Assembly: GCA_021292105.1 (NCBI GenBank)
Contig: CM037871.1
Location: forward strand, 51,856,200 to 51,920,199
Origin: Anadara kagoshimensis
Taxonomy: Eukaryota; Mollusca; Bivalvia; Arcoida; Arcidae
Direction: 5' to 3'
Length of the DNA: 64,000 bases
This document shows positions 44,880-55,445 of this stretch, piece after piece. Position 1 is the first letter of the stretch. Every line of letters begins with the position of its first letter. Under the pieces are notes generated by a model, which made no database searches, was not told where the DNA came from, and was given only the letters and a program-made list of their open reading frames with translations. The position numbers were made by a program, and so were the translations under genes.

Positions 44880-45285
44880 TGTCATACTCTGACCTAGGAC
44901 TGAACGTAAAAAGGCAATGCCCACTGCCCATACCTATTCAAGTATTTCTTGAATAATTATTGTTTGCATTTATGAATTTATGTGCTTTTTCGTTAATGTG
45001 TAACCGACATGCAAGTCATACAATCCACCAGGTTACGGAAAACAAAATTTATTAAATTATGTTTACATATAGAAAGATCAATCAGTTACATAAATCTACA
45101 ATGCGTGTTAAGGTACAATATATCTATAACAAATAAAATATGTTGCATTTCTGTTCTTTTTTCTCAGACGAATGGCCAAATCCGTTCAAAGGATTCGATT
45201 ATTGAGCCAAATGAAATTCATTATATTGTTGAGGGCCATTTGTGACAAAACAAATTAGTAGGTTAAGCTGAGAGCACAAATACAG
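44880..45285. other. Intergenic, nothing recognised
   Basis: The 78-codon frame at 45009-45245 has no recognisable domain. Confidence 0.35.
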
Positions 45286-45289
45286 AGGC

Positions 45290-46130
45290 AACATAAAAAT
45301 GAGTTTAGAAAACATAAAAAGAGGATGAACAGAAAACCAGGATATAAACAGCATGGCTTAAATTTTAAAAGAACGGATGCACGACAAGGTTAACAGAAAA
45401 AACAGAAAAGCTGGGGAAGAAACATGTTCTTAAAACGATAAATAAAAGCCCGGGTAAGCCTGGTGTCTGTAAACTTCAAAAGGAGATAAATAGAAAAAAC
45501 TGATTCCTGTACATTTTAAACAAAGATAAATTATACAGAACATCCAGAACAGAAATAGGTTCACCGTAAACTACTTTAAAGGAAGAATAGCGGGGAAATA
45601 AACAGATTTTTATAAATTTTAAAAGATAAATTAAACAGCAAATCTAAAATAAAAACAAGTGCCAGTGAACTTAAAAAGAGATAAGCAGAAAACAAAGAAT
45701 ACAGTCAGGTGTCTGTAAACGTCTAAAGAATAACTAACAGAAAAGTTGGGAAATTAAAAAGGACCCAATTAATTTAAAACGAAGATCAGCAGAAACTCTT
45801 AGATTCAAATAGTTGCAAACAGAAAGGCCTGGATGTCATTCCAAACAGGGATCCGTTATTTGTAAATGCATATGGACAGAAAACTATGAAAACAAACAGA
45901 AGTCTTTAAACTTTAGAATAAGCAGAAAAGCTGGGGAGCAAAGAGGTGCATGAGTACTATTAAACAATGAACAGAAAAGCTGGGATGAAAGAGGTACCCG
46001 TTAACAACAAAAAACCGGGGATACAAAGAAGAGCTCTTAAACCTGGATTATAAACAACGGTCGATAAACTTTACACGAAGAGAATCAGAAAAGTCGGAAT
46101 ATATACAGGTGTCCGTTAATTAAGGATTTC
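45290..46130. repeat. Purine-rich degenerate array, ~70-80-bp period
   Basis: About a dozen diverged units built from 'aagcagaaaagctggggaa', 'aaacaggtgtccgtaaact' and 'ttaaaaagagataa'. The plus strand is A/G-rich throughout. Boundaries are soft. No coding potential is seen. Confidence 0.75.
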
Positions 46131-46770
46131 TATGTAACAATCGAAAATATAAGTACATGATGAAATTAATCATGGACCCTAGAAGCAAATTACTAGTATA
46201 AACATAAAATAATACTTAATTCCAGGTTTATTCATGAATTGAGTAAACAAATCTCAATCGAAAGCCAATGTTTATTATACTATAGTGTACAATTTCAATA
46301 ATCATGGGTAAATCACCCATTGTTTTATAATGATACAGATACACAACCTTCGAACAGTAAGAAGCTTATTTAAAAACAAATAACTCGTCTTAGTAATATT
46401 GGATTTTTCAATCTGCCTTTATTGTTTTAACTGTCTTTTGTCACCCTAAGTATCCCATTTAATTATTTTTATTCTTTTTAATGGTATATTTTTATATTAT
46501 TTGGATCTGTGTGTATTTACAAAGCTTAGTAAATATTGATGTTTTTCTATGTTATATCACGCAAGCTTGAGGAAGACATAAATTAAGATTAGTTCGTTTT
46601 TCATTTATATTTGTCTTTGAACAGTCTGTATTTTGTCGTTGGTTAATCTCTTTATACATCGTTAACTTTCACGAAAACCATGAATTGAACACGAATTCTT
46701 TTGATGAATATTACATCTATGAAGTTTGATTACGTGATGATAAATATTTGAAGCTTATGAAGGAATGAGT
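46131..46770. other. Intergenic, nothing recognised
   Basis: AT-rich spacer between two degenerate arrays. Confidence 0.4.
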
Positions 46771-46774
46771 TGTA

Positions 46775-47030
46775 TGTTGGATCAGAAAAGGTTGTACACG
46801 TTTGGTAAAACACATGAAACGTGGATCAATATTGATGTGGGTTCACAATAAAACGTGATTTGATTTTCTGGTGGTTCAGTAAAGGTTGTGCACTTTTGAT
46901 AAAAAATATAAAAAAGGGACGGTAACAGATCATCGATGTTGGCCCAAAATAAAATTAATTTGTAGAATGAATTGAACGTAATTTGATTGTCTGGTGGCTC
47001 AGCAAATGCTGTACACCTTTAATATGCATG
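46775..47030. repeat. Three-unit degenerate ~110-bp repeat
   Basis: 'tcagaaaaggttgtacacgt', 'tcagtaaaggttgtgcactt' and 'tcagcaaatgctgtacacct' mark three units, each preceded by 'gatttgattttctggtgg'-like sequence. A foldback with ends AATTATTCAACCC/GGGTTGAATAAT follows at 47048-47108. Confidence 0.65.
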
Positions 47031-47681
47031 TAACTAGTTAATTACATAATTATTCAACCCTAGATGGCCAAAGATTGGGAAATCAATTTTTTCAAGGGGT
47101 TGAATAATATATTCAAAGGTCCAAAATATACAGTTGTATTTAACTACATTAAGCTAAGGAAATACTTTGCACGAGGGAGTATGCCTTAGTTTTTGAGGAT
47201 TTTTGCAACTAGCGACACATTTAAACAGTTATATATTTTATATAAAGTATGAAACATGAGGTAAATAGATCATTGATGTACATAAGTTATTGACGTGGTT
47301 ACCGTTCTTTATGTGTCACGATAAAACCCCGTAATTAGAAGATGTAAAACAAGCACTTGGCAAAGCTGTCAGAAGAAGGAAACTGCCAATGAAATAAACA
47401 CTAAAACCAGGACAGAGAAAGCAAGTTAAGAAGATATAGAGGCCATAGGTTTCACTAGTACCCGTCGGATGTGATATAAAGTCAAGTCGGTCGTGTTACA
47501 CGATCCATCCCTAAAGCTTGGCTGAACGATAATTACAATTGTGGTTTGTACATAAATATGCGTTTCTCTTCATTGCTTGAAATTGGAAATTCCACAAAAA
47601 CTAAGGTATAATCCATCATGCAGATTATTTCCCTTAGCTAAATTTGATATTGGTTACAATTTTGGTTTCATAATTTTGGTC

Positions 47682-47755
47682 CAAGCACTACTGATGAGGA
47701 ATGGTATTCCAAAACGGCCGTCTAGTGCTGTAAAATTATAACGGGTATACTAGTA
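47682..47755 (+). repeat. Repeat family Y, copy 1
   Basis: 'gtccaagcactactgatgag', 'attccaaaacggccgtctag' and 'tgctgtaaaattataacggg' recur at 49596-49690 and partly at 55723-55790. Confidence 0.75.
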
Positions 47756-48040
47756 ATATGTAAGTACGAAGTACCCAAATACATGTTATTTCTCCTTAAA
47801 AGACATATGACACATTTTGTTCCATAAAGACACCTCCCCTACATTTTTCCTTGACACTGTATAAGGATGACAATTATGTCTTACGATAGTGACCGTTGAG
47901 CTTTGGTTTAGGCTACAGTGATTGGTCTTAAAACTACTTATGTAGCGAAATCAAACAAGTATTGAAAAGAAGCTGAGTGTATTGGGAGCATAGGTTAAGA
48001 AATAGATCTCTGTTCTCTCTATAATAGGACAAATACTCGC
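47756..48040. other. Intergenic, nothing recognised
   Basis: Short stretch without features. Confidence 0.35.
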
Positions 48041-48044
48041 AAAG

Positions 48045-48165
48045 TATGTAATCAGAAATGAGAATGAGAGGAACATGGAACTATGGGACGTCAAATATAT
48101 CTAGACTAATTTTCGATACAGAGGCATCATACAAAAGACATCATAATTTAAAAAGTTATAACCTA
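48045..48165 (+). repeat. Repeat family X, copy 8 (3' half)
   Basis: 'gaacatggaactatgggacg' + 'tcaaatatatctagac' through 'cagaggcatcat' matches the 3' half of X. Confidence 0.75.
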
Positions 48166-48402
48166 TCTTTAACCTATGTGAAGTTGATATATACATTCGG
48201 TGCAGAAGCAGAAGGATTATGTGTCAATTATTAGCCACAATGGACCAACATCATACTTGTACACACATGAAGTTGAAAGTTACAAACGAGGTCGAAATTG
48301 TAGTCTTTAAATAAAAATATAGAAAAATGGACGACGTGAGGAAATAAGCATAGACAACATTGCCTCTAAAATAGTTTTTTTTTATTTCAATACAAGGAAA
48401 CC

Positions 48403-48403
48403 C

Positions 48404-48447
<44 letters not shown>

Positions 48448-48470
48448 TCCTCTCTCTCTCTCTCTCTCTG
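48403..48470. repeat. (CT)n microsatellite
   Basis: About 68 bases of CT with TTT and TTCC interruptions. Confidence 0.95.
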
Positions 48471-48955
48471 AATAGGCATTAACCGGTTCACAAAAGGTCT
48501 ATAAAGTCTTAAAATCAGCACAACAAACTGGAAAAGAAAAGGTACTCTCATTTAGATGAGTGTTGCACGGTAGCAAAAGGGCAAAATAAAAATACCAGCT
48601 GAATAAATGTTAAGGATACAATCAACTGTTAAAGTTCTCGACAACAAATACCAGAAATATAATGGGAAAAGGTAATCATTAGTGTAAAAAGAAGATCTTT
48701 TGGATTAAGGTCCCTTTCGTATGGGTATTGAGTGTAAACCCAATACCATATAACCGGTCAACTTCCGATGTTCCTCTTGATTCAATTCGATATTATTTTA
48801 TTCTCTTCTTGCGCAAAAGACCAATTATACACCTAAATAGCATATCCTGATTAAAACTGGCATTATATTACATTATAGATCAGTTACAAATATCATTCAG
48901 AACCACATTTGCTTCTGTGGACAATGAACTATAAAGATAGAAAAGGAAAAAGATA
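48471..48955. other. Intergenic, nothing recognised
   Basis: No supported feature between the CT tract and the mariner fragment. Confidence 0.35.
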
Positions 48956-49165
48956 ACATTTACGAGGGCAAGTCATAAGTAACCTGGCTAACGATTTCCA
49001 GTTGAGATCCACATTTTTTTTCGATGTAATTGTCCTTTCGTGTGATGCACTTAGATCAACGGTGTTCAAGTGCCACCAGTCCAGAACCGAAAAATTCAGG
49101 GACCTTTCCATTGGCTCCTCAACTGTCTTCATGACTTATTCGTCAGACCGGGAATGATGTCCACA
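48956..49165 (-). pseudogene. Mariner transposase 3' fragment (copy 2)
   Basis: On the minus strand KTVEEPMERSL, shifting to ANGKVPEFFGSG, then a stretch parallel to VALEHHWSKCI and a Lys-rich end. It aligns with the last ~60 residues of copy 1 and shares nucleotide runs such as 'aagacagttgaggag' and 'gatctcaactgg'. It ends in an inverted terminus TACGAGGGCAAGTCATAAGT at 48961. The rest of the element is missing. Confidence 0.8.
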
Positions 49166-49595
49166 GACATTATTTTTTTATTTTTCAATTTAAGGGATAC
49201 TCACAGGCCATCAAATTCCTTAAGTAATTGCGGATGCATATAACATAATAATGAACATTATTGAAGTTTATTGGATTTTGTGTAAAATATGTGCATAATT
49301 CATTATCACCAAACATAGGCACTCTCAAAGTGTAAACATGAAGTTCATTTGTGTATTTTGTATGGAATGTAACAATTGTGATAGACAATGGAATGTTTTT
49401 GTGATCTATTAAATCATTAAATCATTTCTTCAATTAAATTTGGACGTTGCATGAGAAAACTCGACAAAAACATATCATATGTTAATCATACATGTTATTT
49501 GACATTATAGATGTTGAAAAGTGTATGTTTTATTTTCGTATTATTTATTTTGGTGGTCCTTTGGGTAGCTTTTCAACATCTTCAAAATAATTTTG
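49166..49595. other. Intergenic, nothing recognised
   Basis: AT-rich sequence. Confidence 0.35.
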
Positions 49596-49692
49596 GTGTC
49601 ATAATTTTGGCCCAAGCACTACTGATGAGGAATTGTATTCCGAAACGGCCGTCTAGTGCTGTAAAATTAAGACTGGTATAATATGTAATTAC
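49596..49692 (+). repeat. Repeat family Y, copy 2
   Basis: Closely matches 47682-47755, including 'gcccaagcactactgatgag' and 'aaacggccgtctagtgctgt'. It abuts an M3 element. Confidence 0.75.
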
Positions 49693-49702
49693 GACTACTG
49701 AC

Positions 49703-49916
49703 CAGTTTTACAATGATTCCCTAAATAAGATTTATCTTAACTTATTTCTGAAAATTTAAAAACTTAAACATTTTGTTAATTTCTCGGATATTAAGGAATT
49801 TAAGATGTCATTATGCAAGTCTCTACAAACTTATAACATATCCGTTGTTCTAAAATACAAAAAATTGTCCAATTTAAGTCAAGGGGAATCTGAGTTAATA
49901 AACGATTGTAAAACTG
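49703..49916. mobile_element. MITE family M3, copy c
   Basis: Ends CAGTTTTACAAT and ATTGTAAAACTG form a perfect 12-bp inverted repeat. Inside are 'cttatttctgaaaatttaa' and 'aatttaagtcaaggggaatc', as in other M3 copies. Confidence 0.75.
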
Positions 49917-49919
49917 AAC

Positions 49920-50500
49920 CCTGTTTTCAACATATTTTATAACCGGTTATTTTGAAAAAGAATAAATAAAGATCAGATAAAAAAGCAACATATTTGCGTT
50001 CGATTAGATTATATGTTTTTGAAATCATTTTAAGAATTATTAGCATTCAATTTGTTAAGTTTGATTTTATTTAGATTTGTTTTATTTCGTGTAGTATTTT
50101 TTCATTTTGTACTTTAAAGTGACCTTACCCTGGCTTAACTCTCTGCAGACTTCTAACGATTACCGCTAAAACATAAAATGTGTTAATTATTAGTAACCTT
50201 TAAAACATCTCCGATCTACAATATCAAGTTCAGGAATGAGGACAAACAAATATATTTTGTTATAGCTATATCTTCATTTAATTGTTATAATAATTTCTTA
50301 TTAAGTTTATACGTTGCGTGATCTTATTATTTACAGATCACTTGCAATAACCCGCCTATAAATAGAATTAATGATGCATGAACATTGCTTTCAACACTTT
50401 TCAAAATGAGCCTTTCAAAGAATTATCGAAGGTAATAACGTTTCACTAGATTCAAACCTCAAAAATCAAATAATGCAAGCCCTGGCTTATCAAGGCCCTC
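49920..50500. other. Intergenic, nothing recognised
   Basis: AT-rich sequence; resembles 51110-51310 and 51930-52110 in phrases such as 'gaaatcattt.aagaat' and 'tttgattttatt', an old dispersed repeat. Confidence 0.4.
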
Positions 50501-50504
50501 TAGA

Positions 50505-51100
50505 AGTTTTATGACTGTTATTACAATATTGTTGATAAGTATATCTTGAAATCCATATATGCCATGATTATGATATATTTAACATCCCATAGTTTCATGT
50601 TCCTATCATTCTGAATTTCGATTTCACATCTAGCGAGTGTAGCTACCTCAATAAGAGGTTCTTACTACCTTGAATCCCGATCAGACCACATGTGGGAAAG
50701 TGAATTTTCATTTCCAATGGTCTTTACTGGTTCACCCGGTGTCAGTATAATGTTACCGGGAGAGTGGTACCCTTGTCTGCGGCGTACTGACTCGGTGAGC
50801 TAGCACCTTAAAGTCTCTTTGAGTATGCGCTGGTACAAGATCTAGAAAAACCATACAACACACTCGCATTTCACATGCATACACGAACTTGTTCATAGAT
50901 TAGTCCATAGAGATTAATAAAATAGTTCTCGTCGCGAATAGTTGAAAATTGCTTATGCGACGTTAAGCAACATTCAACCAACCAACCTTCCTATTCACAC
51001 GGACTCGCATCTCTAGTGAAAATTCACGAGTTTACTTAATTTTCCAGTTTCAAGTTTTTATAACATTTTTTTCGGATTATGATTTGGGCATGGATTGGTA
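50505..51100 (-). repeat. Repeat family X, copy 9, split by a SINE-like insertion
   Basis: The 3' half (in reverse) occupies about 50505-50685 and the 5' half about 51015-51098, ending 'gatttgggcatggattggta'. The SINE-like sequence lies between them. Confidence 0.7.
50690..50990 (+). mobile_element. SINE-like element with (CAAC)n tail
   Basis: Contains 'cacccggtgtcagtataatg' + 'ttaccggg', 'gcgtactgactcggtgagct' and 'ttgcttatgcgacgttaagc', and ends 'aacattcaaccaaccaac'. The 'gacgttaa.caacattcaa' + short-repeat tail is typical of bivalve SINEs. The pol III head is not obvious. Confidence 0.6.
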
Positions 51101-52400
51101 TGTTTGCTTTGATTTTGATTGTATATTTTGAAATCATTTGGAAGAATCAACTTGGGTTTAATTTGATTTAAATCTGGGTTCTTTTTTTCGTTTGATTTTA
51201 CTTTGTGTCGGTTTGTTTCATTGCGTACTTCACAGTGACTCTAAACGCGTTACGAAAAAATAACAGCTAAAATGATAATAAGCGTTAATTATTCACAGCC
51301 TTTAAAACATCTCAGATCCAAATTATCATTCATGGTCAGTGATACGGAAAAAAGTACATTTCGTTATTGATAATTATAAAACTTTATAATTTATAAAGAT
51401 TAATTTATTTACAGTTCGACCTGTCTATTACAACAGCTGTCCATAACAACACCATGTCTATAGTGGTCGCATTTTCTATATTGTTCACCTCTCCATGGTG
51501 GTCAACTGTCTAGTGTGGTTAATTGCCACTACATTTTAATCCCAAAGTCATCATTTACCTGTTTGTAAAAATCGGTGCTTTTTAACACGGGTTATTTTGG
51601 CATCAAGAAACTAACACTAAGTTGTTTTCATTAGCATCTAGCTTCAGCATATCAAACACAGAAGCCATTTTAAATAAATACACTCATCTCTTAAATCTAT
51701 TTTGGACATTGCCTGGTTGAATTATTTACATTTACCAAAATAATAATAAATTGTTGATACATTGATAATGCAAGCATAGGTTTCAAAAGACATGCTTCTG
51801 CGCATGTTATGTATAAACTAGTGTGTGTAACACGACGGCAAAAACATATCATATTATACAGGTGTTTAATGCTGCTTTCAACAATTTTCAAAACAATAAT
51901 TTCTTTGGAAAGAAAGCAATAACAATTTAATTTATATTTTGAAATCATTTGAGAGAATAAATTTTATAAGATGTAAATTTGTTTCCTTCTGTTTGATTTT
52001 ATATCGTTTTGTCGCTGTTTCATTTCGTACTTTGTAGTGACCTTATTTGCCTTACTGTCTGCAGACCTTAGATTTAAAATGATGTAAGTGTAAGGGATAA
52101 AAATGTGGGTTGAAGGGATAAAATGTGAGCTTAAGTACAGGGATAAAAGTACAGTTACATGATATTTTGTTACACCTCAACTCTAAAATGGAAAAGTAAA
52201 GACCCACGTATATATTATATGATTATTTCTGAACGTTTGGTGAGTAAAGGTCTGATATATCACAAGTCTCATCACGGTTACGAAGAAATAGCGCTAAACA
52301 ATATTAGGTGTTTATTGTTTCTAACCTTTAAGAGAGCTCCGATGATCAAGGTCTAGGGTGCGGACAAGAAATAACATTTTGTTATTGTCATTTTGTTATT
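51101..52400. other. Intergenic; M2-like fragment at 51410-51535
   Basis: 'acagttcgacctgtctatta' with repeated 'gtccataacaacacc' and 'ctatagtggtc' looks like a decayed relative of M2. The rest is AT-rich with no gene. Confidence 0.4.
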
Positions 52401-52405
52401 TAAAG

Positions 52406-52537
52406 AATAACTTGTGTTTTTAACAAGTCTATGAAGGACGCTCTGATAATTTCATAATTCACGTAGCGCGTTATGAAAAATTGTGCAGAGCATTTTTCAT
52501 GTTATGACTCAATAAATGGGTTAAAACACAAGTTATC
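52406..52537. repeat. 132-bp foldback element with a nested stem
   Basis: The outer arms are ATAACTTGTGTTTTTAAC and GTTAAAACACAAGTTAT. The inner arms are CTCTGATAATTTCATAA and TTATGAAAAATTGTGCAGAG. A small MITE or a decayed one. Confidence 0.7.
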
Positions 52538-52539
52538 CC

Positions 52540-54640
52540 TTATAATTTAATTGTTCAACTCGAAGACTAAAACATAAAAAAGATGTTTTGTTTCAGTCGT
52601 GTCTATTTTTTCTAAATAACATAAGTAAAATTCAAATTCTTCCGCGTCAGACCTGTCGACAACTTATCAAACATCAACCAATCAATCAACGACTGAGAAA
52701 CAAGCCACGCCTCAATCACTGACGTCAATGGATCGTCAAACGGAACATTTGCATGTTAAACAGTTAAACACAACAGTGCAATGTTGAATTAACGGCTGTG
52801 ACCTGTCATCGAAGTGAAATGTGCAGTTGTGGAAATAAGAGTTGACATAAACAGTTAAACCATGAAGTCAATATCAATAATGCTCAGTTTCTTAAATCAT
52901 GAGGCTCGTGACTCAGTGGGGACATGCACATGTAATGTACATGTAGAGGGCCTCCATGTGCTTTGAATGACGATGGTCAGCTGGTGATGGTAGTGGTGGT
53001 GACAATTCAACCGAACCAAACTCATGTTGAAGAAGCTTGAAAGTTGATGGTTGAAAGACATTCCATGCCCTATTGCTTCAGATTGAATATTTACAAAATT
53101 TATATAGTATTTATTTATTTATCTATTGCCTTATGCCTTTTTCAGTGTATTTTATTCCACGTTCTTTGATCTGTCACAAATCAGATTTAAAAAGAGATAC
53201 AAATACTTAACATTGTCAATAAATTTTCTTATCCGTGGAAACAGATGATGGAGTGAATTTGTGACGTTTGAGCACGTCACAATAACAATATATAATTTTC
53301 CAGAGCTGATAGTTTAGTTTTTAAACGGAATATTTTGACAAATTCTGCCATATTTATTTCTTAACATCAGCTTGAATCTTGAACCAAATAGATTTTCAAC
53401 AAGTACCGGTAATCATTCATAAGATTAAACCAGTTATTTCCCAAGTGTCGGGATAAATTGCCTAACCTCCGTAACAAATATTTTGTTACGTGTCGAATGC
53501 ATAACAAAAACAATATAGACATGAAACTTATTTCAATTAAAGTGATGGCCTAAGAAAACAGGACATTAGTTTGTAATCTTTAAATCCAATAGACATGGAT
53601 TTTTTTAATGTCGCATCCGTTACGACATTTTCTAAAAAACTACATTGATTTGATAAGGCTGTATTACATTTTAGAAAAGCAGTGGCATTTTTTCACTTGA
53701 CCGGACAAGCTTTAACAAACAACATTAAACCTTTTCTTCAAACCAGCTAAATAATAGTGTGACTGTCATTTGAACAGTTTTATATGACTTTATTGATGAA
53801 ACTGTGAAATTATCATGAATTTTTGATTTTGTATTTGGTGTGTGTAAAATTTCTTTGTCGAGTTCTTAACATATACATTTTTGTTTTTCAACCCACAAAA
53901 AAGCTGATTTTAAAATTTCATTTTTGACCATTTAGCAGAATACAAGCGTTACGATTATTTTGGAATGACCGACTTTTCAACAGTATTATGGTGACGGTTA
54001 TGAACCTTTTTGGGGGCCTTAATAAGTTGGATTTACAATATCCTTGTCTCAACAATTTAGTTGTAGCAGCTTGTTTTTTCAGCTTTTTATTTCCTGTTTC
54101 AGTTAAATATTTTATGAAATTGAGAAAAATGAGTTGCAAGTTTTCTAGGATATATAGTCCAAATCGATAATCATTGGAATCGTGTGAGATTTGTGAATGT
54201 TAATTAAATAAATGTTTCATGTGTTATTTATTTTTTATATATGAAATATTTAAAAAAAAAAAAAAAAAAAAGACATGGCAACTATTCACAGCTAGTTGCC
54301 GTTTTGTAATTTTTGAATACGTTATCAAAGTTTTCCAGATGCATTAAAGCAATAAATCGGCATATGCTATTTTAGTTATATTTATTACATTAGTAATTTA
54401 AAAAAAAAAATCGTACGTTATATTTTCCGTGCCCCATTAATTTTGAAATAAATGTGTGTCAATTTCTTAAATATATTTTAAAAAATGCAAAATATAGTAT
54501 TCGATTGCAAATTAAAAATTATCATTTCACAATAGATACGGACTAGATGAATGAACTATTTAGAAACTAGAGAAAGTATTATTTATATAACATTACCTCA
54601 GACTCGTGGTTTATCAGTGTCATGTGTGCATTTGGTTTGA
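52540..54640. other. Intergenic, nothing recognised
   Basis: Contains a perfect CRE palindrome TGACGTCA at 52720-52727 and a poly(A) tract at 54252-54271. No gene is supported. Confidence 0.4.
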
Positions 54641-54644
54641 TCCA

Positions 54645-54895
54645 ATCAAAAACAAACATACTTATCCATGTCCGAATCACAATCCAGAGGCAAAGGAAAA
54701 ACTTTGGAACTGACAAGTGAGGTTAGACACGTGAACCTCCACAAGGAAAGTGAGACCGGGTTCTCCGGAAGGGTAAGCGCCTCCTGTTTAGCTAGCTACA
54801 CCTGCAAGGTGTGTAATCAAAATTTTGTGAAAGGAACATGGAACTATGGACGTCAAATATATCCAGGGCAATCCTGGACACAGAGACATCGCTAA
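54645..54895 (+). repeat. Repeat family X, copy 10
   Basis: Runs from 'catacttatccatgtccgaa' to 'cacagagacatcgc'. The X reading frame is open from the ATG at 54668 for 75 codons and continues past the usual stop. Confidence 0.85.
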
Positions 54896-55151
54896 TAGAA
54901 TCTTTAACTTTTTTATCCAAACCCAACACTACCCTATCGAGACTAGAGACTTTCTGTTCCATTTGACTCAGTTTATTATCTATTTGATCTAGTTTATTTA
55001 GTTTTACTTCCATCCTGCCTAGTCTGTCGCACAATTCACGTAAAGTATTTTCTAGACCCATTGGGTAAACTAGCCTGCTTCGTTGTACAAAGTCCCCGTA
55101 GAGGGAACAAGCTCTATCATAGCGTATTAATTGTGGAAACAAATACACCAT
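54890..55151 (-). CDS. Coiled-coil reading frame between inverted X copies (likely mobile-element fragment)
   Basis: From the ATG at 55151 the minus-strand frame gives about 87 residues before it runs into X sequence; it stays open to 54792. After MVYLFPQLIRYDRACSLY comes a heptad-patterned stretch (LENTLRELCDRLGRMEVKLN, then KLDQIDNKLSQMEQKVSSL and DRVVLGLDKKVKDSI) that predicts a coiled coil of about 55 residues. Such segments occur in ORF1-type proteins of non-LTR retrotransposons and in many repeat-encoded proteins, but I cannot assign a family. There is no signal for a host gene. Confidence 0.4.
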
Positions 55152-55179
55152 AAGCGGTTATATTTTAAACAATCATTAT

Positions 55180-55445
55180 CAGACCTTATGTTATTTAATT
55201 GATAAGCTGTTTATCTGTATCCATAATTACCCTGAATGCATTTAGAGTCCAATAGTTCCATATTTCTTTTACTTTCAATTTTGATTACACACGTGGCGGG
55301 TTTAGCTAGCTAAGCAGGAGGTGCTTACGCTTCCGAACACCTGACCTCACTTCCCTGGACAATAATTCACGTGCTTTACTTAATTTGTCAGTTTTCAAAG
55401 ATTTTACTCTGCTTTTAGATTGTGAATTGGACATGGATTAGTATA
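55180..55445 (-). repeat. Repeat family X, copy 11
   Basis: In reverse orientation to copy 10, running from 'actaatccatgtccaattca' at the right to 'gtctgataatgatt' at the left. Copies 10 and 11 form an inverted pair around the coiled-coil frame. Confidence 0.85.

Noticed and set aside
52720..52727. CRE (TGACGTCA) as a regulatory element; another at 38654-38661
   Set aside because: An 8-bp palindrome is expected by chance in 64 kb and no gene start is near either site.
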